Positions 42,388-52,830 of a stretch of DNA of 64,000 nt are shown in pieces; the stretch's first letter is position 1; every line of letters starts with the position of its first letter. The notes under the pieces were generated by a model. The model worked only from the letters and a program-made list of their open reading frames with translations. It searched no databases and had not been told where the DNA came from. The translations under genes were made by a program, and so were the position numbers. Origin of the DNA: Ascarosepion bandense (taxonomy: Eukaryota > Mollusca > Cephalopoda > Sepiida > Sepiidae); NCBI GenBank assembly GCA_037127315.1, contig JBBBDQ010001616.1, positions 583,501-647,500 on the forward strand, given 5' to 3'.

Positions 42388-43430
42388 ACGAAAGAGACAT
42401 GACTGACTGGGCAGAAGATTATCCCGCAGTAGGTTGTCATTGCTTTCTGCGGTAGACTGGTTGCCAGCCAGGGCTATAGAACCCAATATGTCCTCTTATT
42501 TTACTCATAGCTAGAGGGAGACGAGATCTATTATATGAATCAAGTAGTAATTAGTAGGGGATCAGTTCATTACTTCATAACAATAGAAAACTGATCCCCC
42601 ATTTTATGCCCAGTAGAAGCATTGTTTCCAACTATTATGTTCATTCAGTCACTTAAGTGTCATACCTGTTACACGCTTGGGCGCTCATGTCTCGAAAGAG
42701 AAATGACTGATTGTGCAGAAGATTATCCCGCAGTAGGTTGTCATTGCTTTCTACGGTAGACTGGTTGCCAGCCAAGGCTATAGAACCCAATATGCTCTCT
42801 TATTTGACTCATAGCTAGAAGGAGAAGAGATGGATTATATGATTAAGTAGTAATTAGTAGGGGATCAGTTTATTATTCATAACAATAGAAAACCGATCCC
42901 CCACTTTATGTCCAGTAGAAGCTTTAATTGTTTCCAACTATTATGTTCAGTCAGTCATTTTTGTGCCATACGTGATACATGCTTTGGGCGATCATGTCCC
43001 GAAAGAGACATGAGTGACTGGGCAGATGATTATCCCGCAGTAGGTTTCCATTGCTTTCTGCGGTAGACTGGTTACCAGCCAAGGCTATAGAACCCAATAT
43101 GCCCTCTTATTTGACTCATAGCTAGAGGGAGAAGAGATGTATTATATTATTAAGTTGTAATTAGGGGCATCAGTTTATTACTTCATTACAATAGAAAACC
43201 GATCCCCCACTTTATACCCAGTAGAATCTTTAATTGTTTCCAACTATGATGTTCATTCAGTCAGTTAAGTGCCATACGTGATACACGCTTTGGGCGATCA
43301 TGACTCGAAAGAGACATGACTGACTGAGCAAACGATTATCTTGCAGTAGGTTGCCATTGCTTTCTGAGGTAGACTGGTTGCCGACCAAGGCTATAGGACC
43401 CAATCTATCCTCTTATTTGACTCATAGCTA
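42388..43430 (-). repeat. Tandem array of SINE-A body+linker modules
   Basis: Successive units begin CAGTCA at 42645, 42952 and 43258, a period of about 306 bp. Partial units at each end give four modules. Each unit is minus-strand body (GAGACATGACTGACTGGGC, ACCAGTCTACCGCAG reversed) plus the linker with GGGGATCAGTTTATTAC/ACCGATCCCC. No tRNA-like head separates the units, so this is head-free multimerisation. Confidence 0.9.
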
Positions 43431-43740
43431 TGTTTCATCTGCTATGTTTGTGTATGCGTTCATATAACTTTCTAAAACCTGACACACGTAGGTAATACGG
43501 TATTAATATATATATATAATTCAGTGACTCTCTACCTTAAGTGACTCTTCAGCCTTGTATCAATTGAACATTAGTAAAATTAATAACTTGCAAGGATTAT
43601 AAATCGGCCCGGGCAGATTATATGTTTAAGTTAGTACGGAATCGAAATGTCATTTGACTTTTTTAATTACTGTTCAAACTCGGATTCATTCTCTCTAAAA
43701 TCCGCTCAGACTTTTTCTTTTTTTACAATAATTAGTTTAG
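43431..43740. other. Spacer
   Basis: No recognised element. A short (TA)n lies at 43507-43519. Confidence 0.5.
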
Positions 43741-43968
43741 TTTAGTTTAGTTGTTTGTTTTACCAGCATATCTACCCTTTTGGGTCATTTAATGCTGAAG
43801 AATTTGTTTGGTTTTTGTTTACTGCTTGTTGAACTTTTGTGAGTATTGCTGTCGAGATATAAGTAGAGGTGTTGTGATTTGATGTGTGATGGTTATATGT
43901 TATCTTCTTTTACAACTATATTTTGTTATATAATTTTGTTGCTTAGATAGATATGAAGAGACTGAGAC

Positions 43969-44030
<62 letters not shown>

Positions 44031-44235
44031 TTTAATTGTTTGTTTTACCAGCATATCTACCTTTTTGGGTCATTTAATGCTGAAGAATTTGTTTGGTTTT
44101 TGTTTACTGCTTGTTGATATTTTGTGAGTCTATTGCTGTCGAGATATAAGTCGAGGTGTTGTGATTTGATGTGTGACGGTTATATGCTATCTTCTTTTGC
44201 AACTATATTTTGTTATATAATTTTGTTGCTTTTAG
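43741..44235. repeat. About 200-bp direct duplication flanking a GATA array
   Basis: TTGTTTGTTTTACCAGCATA starts at 43751 and 44037 (period 286). Both copies continue with few differences to ATATAATTTTGTTGCTT (ending 43943 and 44229). (GATA)n with GAAGAGACTGAGACA lies between them (43950-44030). The start resembles the SINE-B tail reversed (GTTTTA..GCATAT...GGGTCATTTA). Confidence 0.88.
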
Positions 44236-44409
44236 AAATTCTAAAAGGTCATTTAGGTCAATCCAGAGTATTCATTCTAACCAAGGAAGGTTTCAATATG
44301 TCATGCTATTTCCCTTACAGGAAATACTTTTACATTGTAAGAATTCTGTTTTTTACAGATGATAATAATTTAGTGATACTAATTAACCTATAGCAGGGGA
44401 GTAATGCAT
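44236..44409. other. Spacer
   Basis: Contains nothing recognised. Confidence 0.4.
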
Positions 44410-44815
44410 TCAAAACTTTAATAAAGGTATTTGCCCTTAGGTGAATATAACGAACCCAACTGGATTTGGAACTCGGCCATCCGATTGATATTTTTACACT
44501 ATTCGTATATCAATCTGACAGTGCATGGTTTCCCCAAGCGAACACTCATCTACGTACTGACCGAACTGTTTCTTAACTTTGGTATTTCAGCGTGACACGG
44601 TCGTATTAGCACGTTGTTAATCTGAATTAAATTCAGATTCGGCTGTCCGATTTCGCTGCCCAGCAGGCTCGACGGTGTTTAACTTCTGGTGTTTCAACGT
44701 GATGTGACCGTAAGACTTCATACCTTTTCCAGCGATATTAGCACGTAAGTGAATTTAACCAATTCGAACTCGGCTTTCATTTAGAGCCGCTGTCTATTAA
44801 TCCACCCGGCCTTCA
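44410..44815 (-). mobile_element. Ancient 5S/tRNA SINE with alternating units
   Basis: In minus orientation the order is tRNA-like head (about 44812-44722), 5S-like fragment (about 44718-44660), tRNA-like fragment, 5S-like segment (44608-44518) and tRNA-like head with first body part (44510-44410). All units are heavily mutated, but blocks such as GACCGTAAGAC, ATGTGACC, TTCGAACTCGG and AAGGTATTTGCCCTTAGG identify them. Confidence 0.6.
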
Positions 44816-45103
44816 TGTATTATTGCCCACTGAAATCAGTGACAATTGAATTGGGGTAACTAAACAGTCGATTGTAAATGGAGGATGCAAATATAAAGCA
44901 AACAAACGTCATTGCCGATTAAATAAAACGGAAAGTTAAATTTATCTAGGTTAATACCGGGTATGGTATACAAGCACATTTAGAATATTTGTATCCGGTA
45001 GAGACACTTTATCTGGGCAAAAAGAAAGCCGACTGGTTAATTTGTTATAAAAGAAATAAATTCACTAAAAATTCGTGAACTAAGCGAATGTTTGAAAGTA
45101 TAT
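44816..45103. other. Spacer
   Basis: AT-rich, with nothing recognised. Confidence 0.5.
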
Positions 45104-46070
45104 ACAACCTGGCACATTTTTGTGTCGGGTAGGGTCTAAAAATCATCTCTCAGTTGCGTCTCTGTCCTCGAAGGCAGAGTGCGGCTCAGTTGTTGCTCAG
45201 GTTGCATCTGAGAAAAATTATACTGTGCAGATACCCGATCCCGGGGAACAGTGTCCCGCGGCTGCATCACCCCATTGCAGCAGATGGGTGGACCAGGTGC
45301 TCGTCACCGGGGTCTGCATAAGTGGTGGTTGAGGAGACTGGGGAATTTTTAATCCTTCGTCCGTCTGTACGCGGTCCGGCTCCCCACATTTAAAAAAAGA
45401 AAGTCTGTCACATCTCGCTCCAGTGGGGGAGTAGGGTAAATATCTATACAACCTGGCACATTTTTGTGTCGGGTAGGGACTAAAAATCATCTCTCAGTTG
45501 CGTCTCTGTCCTCGAAGGCAGAGTGCGGCTCAGTTGTTGCTCAGGTTGCATCTGAGAAAAATTATACTGTGCAGATACCCGATCCCGGGGAACAGTGTCC
45601 CGCGGCTGCATCACCCCATTGCAGCAGATGGGTGGACCAGGTGCTCGTCACCGGGGTCTGCATAAGTGGTGGTTGAGGAGACTGGGGAATTTTTAATCCT
45701 TCGTCCGTCTGTACGCGGTCCGGCTCCTCACATTTAAAAAAAGACCGTCTGTCACATCTCGCTCCAGTGGGGGAGTAGGGTAAATATCTATACAACCTGG
45801 TACATTTTTGTGTCGGGTAGGGACTAAAAATTATCTCACAGTTGCGTCTCTGTCCTCGAAGACAGAGTGTGGTTCAGTTGTAGCTCCGTCCGCGAGGGCA
45901 GAGGTGCATCTGAGAAAAATTATACTCTATTGCAGCAGGCGGGGGGACCAGGTGCTCGTCACCGGGGCCAGATCAACCATTGGTTTAGGGGACTGGGAAA
46001 TTTTTGTTCCTTCGCCCGTCTGTACGCGATCGGCCTCCCCACATTTAAAAAAGACCTCTTGTCACATTTC
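45104..46070. repeat. 344-bp satellite, 2.8 units
   Basis: ACAACCTGG(C/T)AC starts at 45104, 45448 and 45792, exactly 344 bp apart. Units 1 and 2 are nearly identical; unit 3 is diverged and lacks about 60 bp. Inside are GTCCTCGAAGGCAGAG and CCCGATCCCGGGGAACAGTG, both self-complementary. The repeated 70-codon open frame (MCRVG.KNHLSVASLSSKAE) has no recognisable domain and is probably incidental. Confidence 0.93.
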
Positions 46071-46125
46071 TTATAAAATCATTGCTCTCCATAACTTGTT
46101 TAGGATGTGGTTTCCAGTTTTTTTT

Positions 46126-46478
46126 TTTCAATTGGCGTAGATAAACTAAACTATCGCCCGGTTCACACTCCACCCACGTCTATTGTACAGGTGTAGAGGT
46201 TCATCCCTTGTTACCTGTTTAGGATGTGGTTTCCAGCTTTCTCTTTTCCAATCTTTTCACTTTTATTTTTCTCTTTTTTTTCTTTTTTTTTCAATTGGCG
46301 TAGATAAACTAAACTATCGCCCGGTTCACACTCCACCCACGTCTATTGTACAGGTGTAGAGGTTCATCCCTTGTTACCTGTTTAGGATGTGGTTTCCGGC
46401 TTTTTCTTTTCCAAATCTTTTCACTCTCACGTAGCCCCCTGCACATTAGTGGCGTTACCGCCTTGCTCGGGGTGATAT
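46126..46478 (+). mobile_element. SINE-E, duplicated body with LINE group J 3' tail
   Basis: CAATTGGCGTAGATAAACTA...CGCCCGGTTCACACTCCACC occurs at 46128 and 46291 (period about 163-166). The second copy continues to CTTTTCACTCTCACGTAGCC and the group J tail CCCCCTGCACATTAGTGG...CCGCCTTGCTCGGGGTGATA. The segment around TGGCGTAGAT and GGTTCACACTCC is weakly tRNA-like. A minus-strand relative lies at 60957-61349. Confidence 0.75.
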
Positions 46479-46614
46479 GATATTCTTTTACATAATTTCT
46501 TACAAGATCATTATTCTCCATAACTTCCTATCCATTGTAGCTGGTAACAATGCTTTTCTACTTGCGCTTTTGTGCTATTAATCATTTATATAAACTCGAT
46601 AGGTAGGTTATTTG

Positions 46615-47015
46615 ATTTTAATGTTTTCTACACTGATCAACATTTATTTTGTGCGTGTCAAATTCTCTAAGCCTTTTTTCTCATTATGTACCTTATACAT
46701 TCAACCAATTTTGTCTTAATCTAATTATGAGTATCATTTTTGTTACCATTTCCATAACAATTCCTCATTGCTGAAATACCAATTGTTTCTTAGTATCTTC
46801 CGGTTGAACTACATTTCTGTTGCCTCAAGTTTCTTTTTCGTCTTTGAAAGCAATGTCCCATATTCCCATCCATATTGAAAGATTGACACTAGACAGCATT
46901 TCAACACTCATTTCTTTGTTTCTAATTAAATTTTCCCGTCGCTTAATACTTGGTTTGGCTTTTGGAAAGCAACTTGCCCTACTTCACTGCTTGGTCTGTT
47001 AAAAAATTTCTCAAG
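46615..47015 (-). pseudogene. Old LINE group R 3' relic
   Basis: The minus strand gives KCCLVSIFQYGWEYGTLLSK, KKKLEATEM and FNRKILRNNWYFSNEELL. These match the RTE-like C-terminal blocks CYVVSVLQYGSE, LEAAEMWFYRRMLRISW. Stops are frequent. Confidence 0.7.
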
Positions 47016-47374
47016 AACTACATTTTTTATAGTAGTTTGAGTTTTGTTTAACGGCATATTAACACCTCTATGGGTCATTTAATGCCAAAAAGGTGGGGTG
47101 TTAATGTATTTTTAATGTTCAGTTATAGTGAGAAGGTTGCTTTAGTCTGATTTTAATAATTTTTTTGTTTTTATTTTTTTATTTTAGAAAACTGAAGATG
47201 TCTTCTAGTTTTGTATTCAAAAACGTTTTGCTGAGAATAATTCTTTTTCTTCAAAAATGTGTTATGCAATAATTTTTTTTTCAAACATGTACTGTTGGTA
47301 AGATTGGTTCTTCAAGCATGTATATATATTTTTTTATAAAAGTCTATTTTTATGTATATATTTCTATAAAAGTG
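47016..47374. other. Spacer with SINE-B-like tail fragment
   Basis: GTTTTGTTTAACGGCATATT...GGGTCATTTAATGCC at 47039-47090 matches the reversed SINE-B tail (GGCAATAAATGACCC...ATATGCCATAAAACAAAA). The rest is AT-rich and unassigned. Confidence 0.55.
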
Positions 47375-47600
47375 TATCTTTATACTTTCATAGTGTTTTG
47401 ACCCCATTTTGAGGGTTAACTATCTACCCATAGCTGGGACCCTCACAGGTGCTACCACTTCAGGTCAGGATGGACCTGAGAACAACAGCAAATAAGAGAT
47501 GGTTCCATGCTCCGCACAACCTTCCAATCAGAGGCCTTGCTGCCAGATGCAGTTTACCGTCATGCCCAGGACTTTGTATACTTCAATTTAATATCTAAAT
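47375..47600 (-). repeat. Unclassified interspersed repeat, partner of 2240-2462
   Basis: The reverse complement shares AAACTGCATCT, CTTATTTGCTGTTGTTCTCA and CAGGTCCATCCTGACC with 2240-2462 in the same order. Confidence 0.55.
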
Positions 47601-47898
47601 GAATCACTCATTTATATCAAGTCCTTTAGAAGTCTGAGGAAAATTTATGGCTGTTTATAAAAAGCACATTTAATACCGTTTACATATGTTTTGTTAATAA
47701 AAAAAAACAAAATATGTTGGCTATCCAAGCAGAAATGTATCTCTAGAACTAACATGAGACTTGATTAGCAAAATCACAATCTGTATTCACATTAAAAAAA
47801 CAAATACTGTCACTGATATATAACGAATGTTTCTTGATAAATCACGTACCTAAGAAAGAATTTAAACCAGGAGAATAAACTACATTCAATTTCAAAAT
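47601..47898. other. AT-rich spacer
   Basis: Contains nothing recognised. Confidence 0.5.
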
Positions 47899-48356
47899 TT
47901 AATTACGATTTAATTTTAATTTACTTTCATCTGACCAAATTACAGACTGCCCAGATTCATGATCTTTGCTCTCGAATTCTCTCATCCAGTCCATTCGCCT
48001 GTTCTTGTTAGCCTCTGAAATCAAGGGCTTCTTTCTTGCAACTCTTCTTTCATAGCCTAGCTCTTTCAGAGTCTTTCGTACCGCATATGGTGACATTTCC
48101 ATGCTGTTGGCGACATCTTTGACGCTCTGACAATGGTTTCGTATGACTTCCCTCTTCAGCGCCCTTTTCGTTCGCCCAGACACGATGCTTGGTCTTCCTG
48201 AACGTCGTTCCACACGACAATGACCTTCTTCATGAAATTTCTTGGCAATATTATTAACCGTTTGATGATTAACCTGAAAAAAAATCTAGGAATTTCTCTG
48301 TTTGACTTGACACACGGATGCCATCATATTATTAGCCCTCGTTGAAATTCACTAAT
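47899..48356 (-). pseudogene. Tc1-like transposase relic
   Basis: The minus strand from 48356 reads EFQRGLII and, after a frame change, VNHQTVNNIAKKFHEEGHCR. A 104-codon open stretch (48213-47899) follows: VERRSGRPSIVS, the second helix-turn-helix (VKDVANSMEMSPYAVRKTLK), RRMDWMREFE and IWSDESKL. The last is the segment with the first catalytic Asp of the DDE domain. The remaining catalytic parts are missing, so it is an inactive N-terminal half. A SINE-A lies directly beyond its 5' end at 48363. Confidence 0.85.
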
Positions 48357-48362
48357 TTTCTT

Positions 48363-48595
48363 CAGTCAGTCAGTTAAGTACCATACGTGATACACGCTTG
48401 GGCGATCATGTCTCGAAAGAGACATGAGTGACTGGACAGAAGATTATCCCGCAGTAGGTTGCCATTGCTTTCTGCGGTAAACTGGTTGCTGACCAAGGCT
48501 ATAGAACCCAATCTGTCCTGTTATTTAACCCACAACTGGAAGGAATAGACGAATTAATACCGTTCCAAAGGGTATTTGCGCGTAAGTGAATGCAA
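48363..48595 (-). mobile_element. SINE-A copy, head truncated
   Basis: Starts CAGTCAGTCAGTTAAGTACC and stops at GTAAGTGAATGCAA, so most of the tRNA-like head is missing. Confidence 0.85.
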
Positions 48596-49009
48596 GATAC
48601 GGGGAAAAATATTCACATTTTTTTGTTGACCAAATTAATTTTTAAAACGTCGGAATAAAAATTAAATAGAAAGGCTCATGTTTTTTTTAAATAAAAAAAT
48701 ATTTTAGTCGCGTTTGACACTTGTGATTTGATTTCTGTGACGTAATGTAGCAACCATCTTAGATCTTCGATGTTTTACGGAGCAAATGTAAACAATCGGC
48801 TCCATTGGCCAAAAAGTGCGAAAGGGAAAATTGCTGAACTTAAACTCAAAACGTATGTGTTGACCAGGCTTCCCAGTAGATATGTGTCCCTAGAAAGTTT
48901 GAATGGCGTAGCTTAAAAAATGTAGGCGTGCATAGGGAACAGTCACACAGATTACCTTTTATATAAACAAATAAACTGAGCAGTGGTATGTTACGTGTAT
49001 GTTTTTTTC
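48596..49009. other. Unassigned spacer
   Basis: No recognised element or gene. Confidence 0.5.
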
Positions 49010-49640
49010 TCTCGTCCTTTCACCTGTTAAAGATTGATCCGTCCTTTCACCTGTTCGAGAGTCATCCGTCCTTTTACCTGTTCATGAGATATCAGTCCTT
49101 TCACCTGTTCAAGGGTCATCCGCGCTATCACCTGTTAAAGATTGATCCGTCCTTTCACCTGTTCGAGAGTCATCCGTCCTTTTACCTGTTCAAGAGATAT
49201 CAGTCCTTTCACCTATTCAAGAGTCATCCGCGCTATCACCTGTTAAAGATTGATCCGTCCTTTCACCTGTTCAATAGTCATCCGTCTTTCATCTGTTCAA
49301 AAGTCATCCGTCCTTTCACCTGTTCAAGAGACATCTGTCAATCCACGAGTTCAAGAGACATCCGTCCTTTCACCTATTAAAGATTGATCCGTCTTTTCAC
49401 CTGTTCAAGAGTCATCCGTCCTTTCACTTATTCAAGTGTCATCTGTCCTTTCACCTGTTCAACAGACATCTGTTCTTTCACCTGTTCATGAGTGTTCCTT
49501 TCTTTCACCTGTTCAAGAGTCATCAGTCCTTTCAGCTGTTCAAGAGTCATACGTCCTTTTACCTGTTCATGGGACATCCGTCTTTTCACCTTTTCAAGAG
49601 TCGTCCGTTCTTTCACCTCTCAGCTGTTCAATGTCTTCTT
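49010..49640. repeat. 27-bp minisatellite with 108-bp higher-order period
   Basis: The unit GTCCTTTCACCTGTTCAAGA plus GTCATCC repeats about 23 times. A variant with CACCTGTTAAAGATTGATCC recurs at 49021, 49129 and 49237, exactly 4 x 27 bp apart. Because 27 is divisible by three, long frames are open on both strands. The minus strand reads MTLEQVKGR-type nonapeptides but has stops at each GTTAAAG variant. Confidence 0.93.
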
Positions 49641-50170
49641 CTCAGTAAACATACTGCATTCTTTGTCCGAGAAGCTGCAATTCATTTAAATTTGTAAATC
49701 TTTTCATTTAAAACAAACTTTCAGGAGATAAGTTTTTTCAAGTTCACTAACGGCTATCGCTCTTTCCAGTACTGATGAAGGTTTTCCCTCCTGGCTTTTA
49801 TTATACCATTATTTTATTTTTGAGTTCCTTGTGTTGTTAAATTTGTTGTTACCACTGTTGAAATTCCTCAAGTGATGTGGTTTCTGTTATTTCATGAAGT
49901 TGTTTGTGATTCTGTAGCGCTTGACCATGAGGGTCGTAGGAGGGTGCTCTTTGCTAACACCTCTATGTTTCATTCTTTCGAAGCCACTTTAAACCATTGA
50001 TCTGATCAAGCGATTGTATGTAGCTGACAGTTTAGATATTTCTAAAAGGTTTGACATTATGCATGACATCGATATGAATATCTTAATATGAAATGCGATT
50101 TATCTTGGATTTTTATGTTTTTGTTTTGGTTTGCTAGCAACTGGTAGTATTAGTAGAAACTATCACTTAC
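49641..50170. other. Spacer with possible foldback-related piece
   Basis: No gene is recognised. AT-rich. Confidence 0.5.
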
Positions 50171-50735
50171 TCGAATTCGAATTCCAGTTAAATTTGTGAC
50201 ATTTACTTACGCGAAACTATCTTTGGAAAAGGTACTAATCCGTCTCTTCCCTCCAGTTATGGGTCAAATAACAGGACAGATTCGGTTTTGTAACCTTGCC
50301 TGGCAACCATTCTACCGCAGAAAGCAATGGCAACCTACTGCGGAATAATCTTCTGCTCAGGCAGTCATGTCTCTTTCGAGACATGATCGCCCAAAGCGTG
50401 TATCACGTATGGCACTTAACTGATTAACTTAACATAATAGTCGGAAACAATTAAAGATTCTACTGGGCATAAAGTTGGGGATCGGTTTTCAATTGTTATG
50501 AAGTAATAAAATGATCCTCCAGTAATTACTACTTACTAATATAATACATATTTTCTCCTTCTAGCTATGAGTCAAATAACAGGAGAGATTGGGTTCTGTA
50601 GCTTGGTCGGAAACCAGTCTACCGCAGAAAACAATGGCAAGCTACTGCGGGATAATCTTCTGTCCAGTAAGTCATGTCTCTTTCGAGACATGATCGCCCA
50701 AGCGTGTATCACGTATGGCACTTACCTGACTGATC
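50171..50735 (+). mobile_element. SINE-A composite (head remnant, two bodies)
   Basis: From TCGAATTCGAATTCCAG (end of tRNA-like head), body 1 to ACTGATTAACTTAAC, linker with GTTGGGGATCGG, body 2 to ACCTGACTGATC. Same architecture as 28306-28857 and 38315-38910. Confidence 0.87.
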
Positions 50736-50770
50736 ACATGCTCAAAATTATCCCTTGCGAAACTAACCCT

Positions 50771-50956
50771 TTAATGGTCGTGGGAATTGCCCTTGTTGGA
50801 CAATCGCTTCAGATCACACGTCTTCCTCGGTTCTGTTTGGACACCACTATCACCTAAACTCCCACAACGATGACAACCATCTATATGCTGTGGTCGTGCT
50901 TTAGGATGTCCTTGACCTGTTGAACAAACCTGGCCGTTCTTACAATCTCTAGCCAT
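50771..50956 (-). CDS. Short Cys/His-rich open frame, unrecognised
   Basis: Sixty-one codons starting MARDCKNGQVCSTGQGHPK and including HIDGCHRCGSLGDSG. Cysteines and histidines are frequent, but the spacing does not match a CCHC knuckle. No neighbouring coding exon is seen. It may be chance or a scrap of a zinc-binding retroelement protein. Confidence 0.15.
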   Translation of the reverse strand: MARDCKNGQVCSTGQGHPKARPQHIDGCHRCGSLGDSGVQTEPRKTCDLKRLSNKGNSHDH

Positions 50957-51392
50957 TTAAAATATTTCTTAAGTTTTAACTTAGAGAGCACGTTCAGAGC
51001 GGAGCTACCACGAAGGACTTCGAACAGTCACTGTTTAGGGAGGACGCTGTCATGTTAACACTTCTGAAAGAATAGCGAGAATTGGGAGAAATTAGCACAT
51101 GACACGTAGCATTATGTTAAGTAATGTGGCATCTATGGCCCATGAAAGGTGTGTTCACTAATACCTGGCGCATCTAATATATTGTTCGTTCACTTTTCGT
51201 ACTCGTTTCTTCAATTTTTGTTTCTTCTTTTCTTTCCTATTTGTACAAATTACTCCGTTACTGTCTTATTTGTGTAAAGATGGGTGCGCCCTGTCAACTT
51301 AAAACACTCCACGAACCTCCCTACCTTAGAGAATTCGGTTCATTGGCCTTACGTTAAGTTTTTTGTAAACAAGCCATATCCGGTCTGCGCAG
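50957..51392. other. Unassigned spacer
   Basis: No recognised element or gene. Confidence 0.5.
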
Positions 51393-51394
51393 TT

Positions 51395-51455
<61 letters not shown>

Positions 51456-51468
51456 TCCATTTTGTTCA

Positions 51469-51510
<42 letters not shown>

Positions 51511-51523
51511 CTCAGTCTGTTCA

Positions 51524-51561
<38 letters not shown>

Positions 51562-51574
51562 CTCAGTCTGTTCA

Positions 51575-51612
<38 letters not shown>

Positions 51613-51625
51613 CTCAGTCTGTTCA

Positions 51626-51680
<55 letters not shown>

Positions 51681-51692
51681 TCCATTTGTTCA

Positions 51693-51728
<36 letters not shown>

Positions 51729-51730
51729 AC
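51393..51730. repeat. Compound (ATCT)n array with regular spacers
   Basis: Blocks of 6-14 ATCT units are separated by CTCAGTCTGTTCAT (about 51510, 51562, 51613) or CCATTTTGTTCAT. Confidence 0.96.
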
Positions 51731-51769
51731 AAGTTGTTCATGTTTATCTAGGTTTAACTTTACACTTCT

Positions 51770-51950
51770 AATCTATCTATATATGTGCGCTCTGACGTGG
51801 TGTAATGTTTCTAATAACCATTACACCTCATCAGAGCGCACATATATATACATATACATATACATATATAGGCCTACTTTACTATAACAGTTTTGACTGA
51901 GTAGTGACTTCGATCCTCATGGTTTCGGCCTTGTACCATATCGAATCTAC
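51770..51950. mobile_element. tRNA-like SINE with inverted (foldback) head
   Basis: TATGTGCGCTCTGACGTGGTGTAATG at 51783 is mirrored by CATTACACCTCATCAGAGCGCACATATA ending 51848, giving a stem of about 26 bp around an 11-nt loop. The stem is the head of the SINE seen at 39825. The rest of that SINE (GAGTAGTGACTTCGATCCTC) follows at 51899. Confidence 0.7.
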
Positions 51951-52284
51951 GCTTGGAGAATGATCTATCTATCTACTATCTATCTATCTACCCGAAGTTA
52001 TTCATATTTATCTATGTTTAACATACACTTCTTATCTATCTCTCTGATTTAACCGCCCCGATAGGATTCCCACACGTGTATACGTGTATATTGTATATCT
52101 GTTTCTCTCTCCCTTCCCGCTTTTTTTTTTTCATTTTATATTTATCAATGTGTGTCAATCACTATTTATCACCCCACCTTTTTTTCAGCGACAAATTAGT
52201 TCCAGTATTTAATAAAAAAAATATATTTCAAGGACGGGCACTGATTTCGAAATGTCTTTCCGTATTCTTCCGAATACTTTATGC

Positions 52285-52286
<2 letters not shown>

Positions 52287-52341
<55 letters not shown>
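52287..52341. repeat. (TA)n microsatellite
   Basis: About 55 bp of TA. Confidence 0.96.
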
Positions 52342-52346
<5 letters not shown>

Positions 52347-52347
52347 A

Positions 52348-52477
52348 TTTGTAAACGAGTTCTTATGCAACCTAAATTTCTACCATGAGTGGTGTGTCTT
52401 CAGGCGATTTCCAAAATCGCCTGAAGACACACCACTCATGGTAGAAACCTAGGTCGCGTAATAACTCGTTTACAAAT
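52348..52477. mobile_element. Foldback palindrome, about 130 bp
   Basis: The arms are TTTGTAAACGAGTT...ACCATGAGTGGTGTGTCTTC and its reverse complement around a centre at GGCGATTTCCAAAATCGCC. The inner 27-28 bp are perfect; the outer parts have a few changes. It is a small MITE-like element. Confidence 0.85.
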
Positions 52478-52559
52478 GGAAAATATTCAAAAGTTCTACA
52501 ATATAATTTTATTGAACACTTTTTAATACAGATGTGCACTGGTCTAATTTTATTATGAC

Positions 52560-52576
52560 CAAAAACTAAGTAATTA

Positions 52577-52616
<40 letters not shown>

Positions 52617-52719
52617 ATACATACATATTGATTGTATAATTACTTAGTTTTAGATCATATATTATTTCAAATTGTCGATTGCTTATAACCAAGTTTCGTT
52701 AAAATTCGTTGATTTCCGT

Positions 52720-52767
<48 letters not shown>

Positions 52768-52830
52768 CATATCACCCCAAGCAAGGCTTTAACGCCACTG
52801 ATGCGCAGGGGGCTACGTAAGAGTGAATAG
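52560..52830. repeat. Inverted repeat around (TA)n plus LINE/SINE tail
   Basis: AAAACTAAGTAATTA at 52562 and TAATTACTTAGTTTT at 52637 flank a (TA)n run. A second (TA)n lies at 52730-52761. It is followed on the minus strand by the LINE group J/SINE-E 3' tail (ATCATATCACCCCAAGCAAG, GCGCAGGGGGCTACGTAAGA). Confidence 0.75.

Noticed and set aside
45120..45676. Duplicated 70-codon gene in the 344-bp satellite
   Set aside because: Identical because the satellite is identical; unit 3 breaks the frame, and no domain is recognisable.
51284..51887. Similar Ser-Ile-Tyr-Leu open frames
   Set aside because: Microsatellite translation again; no domain and no transcript signal.
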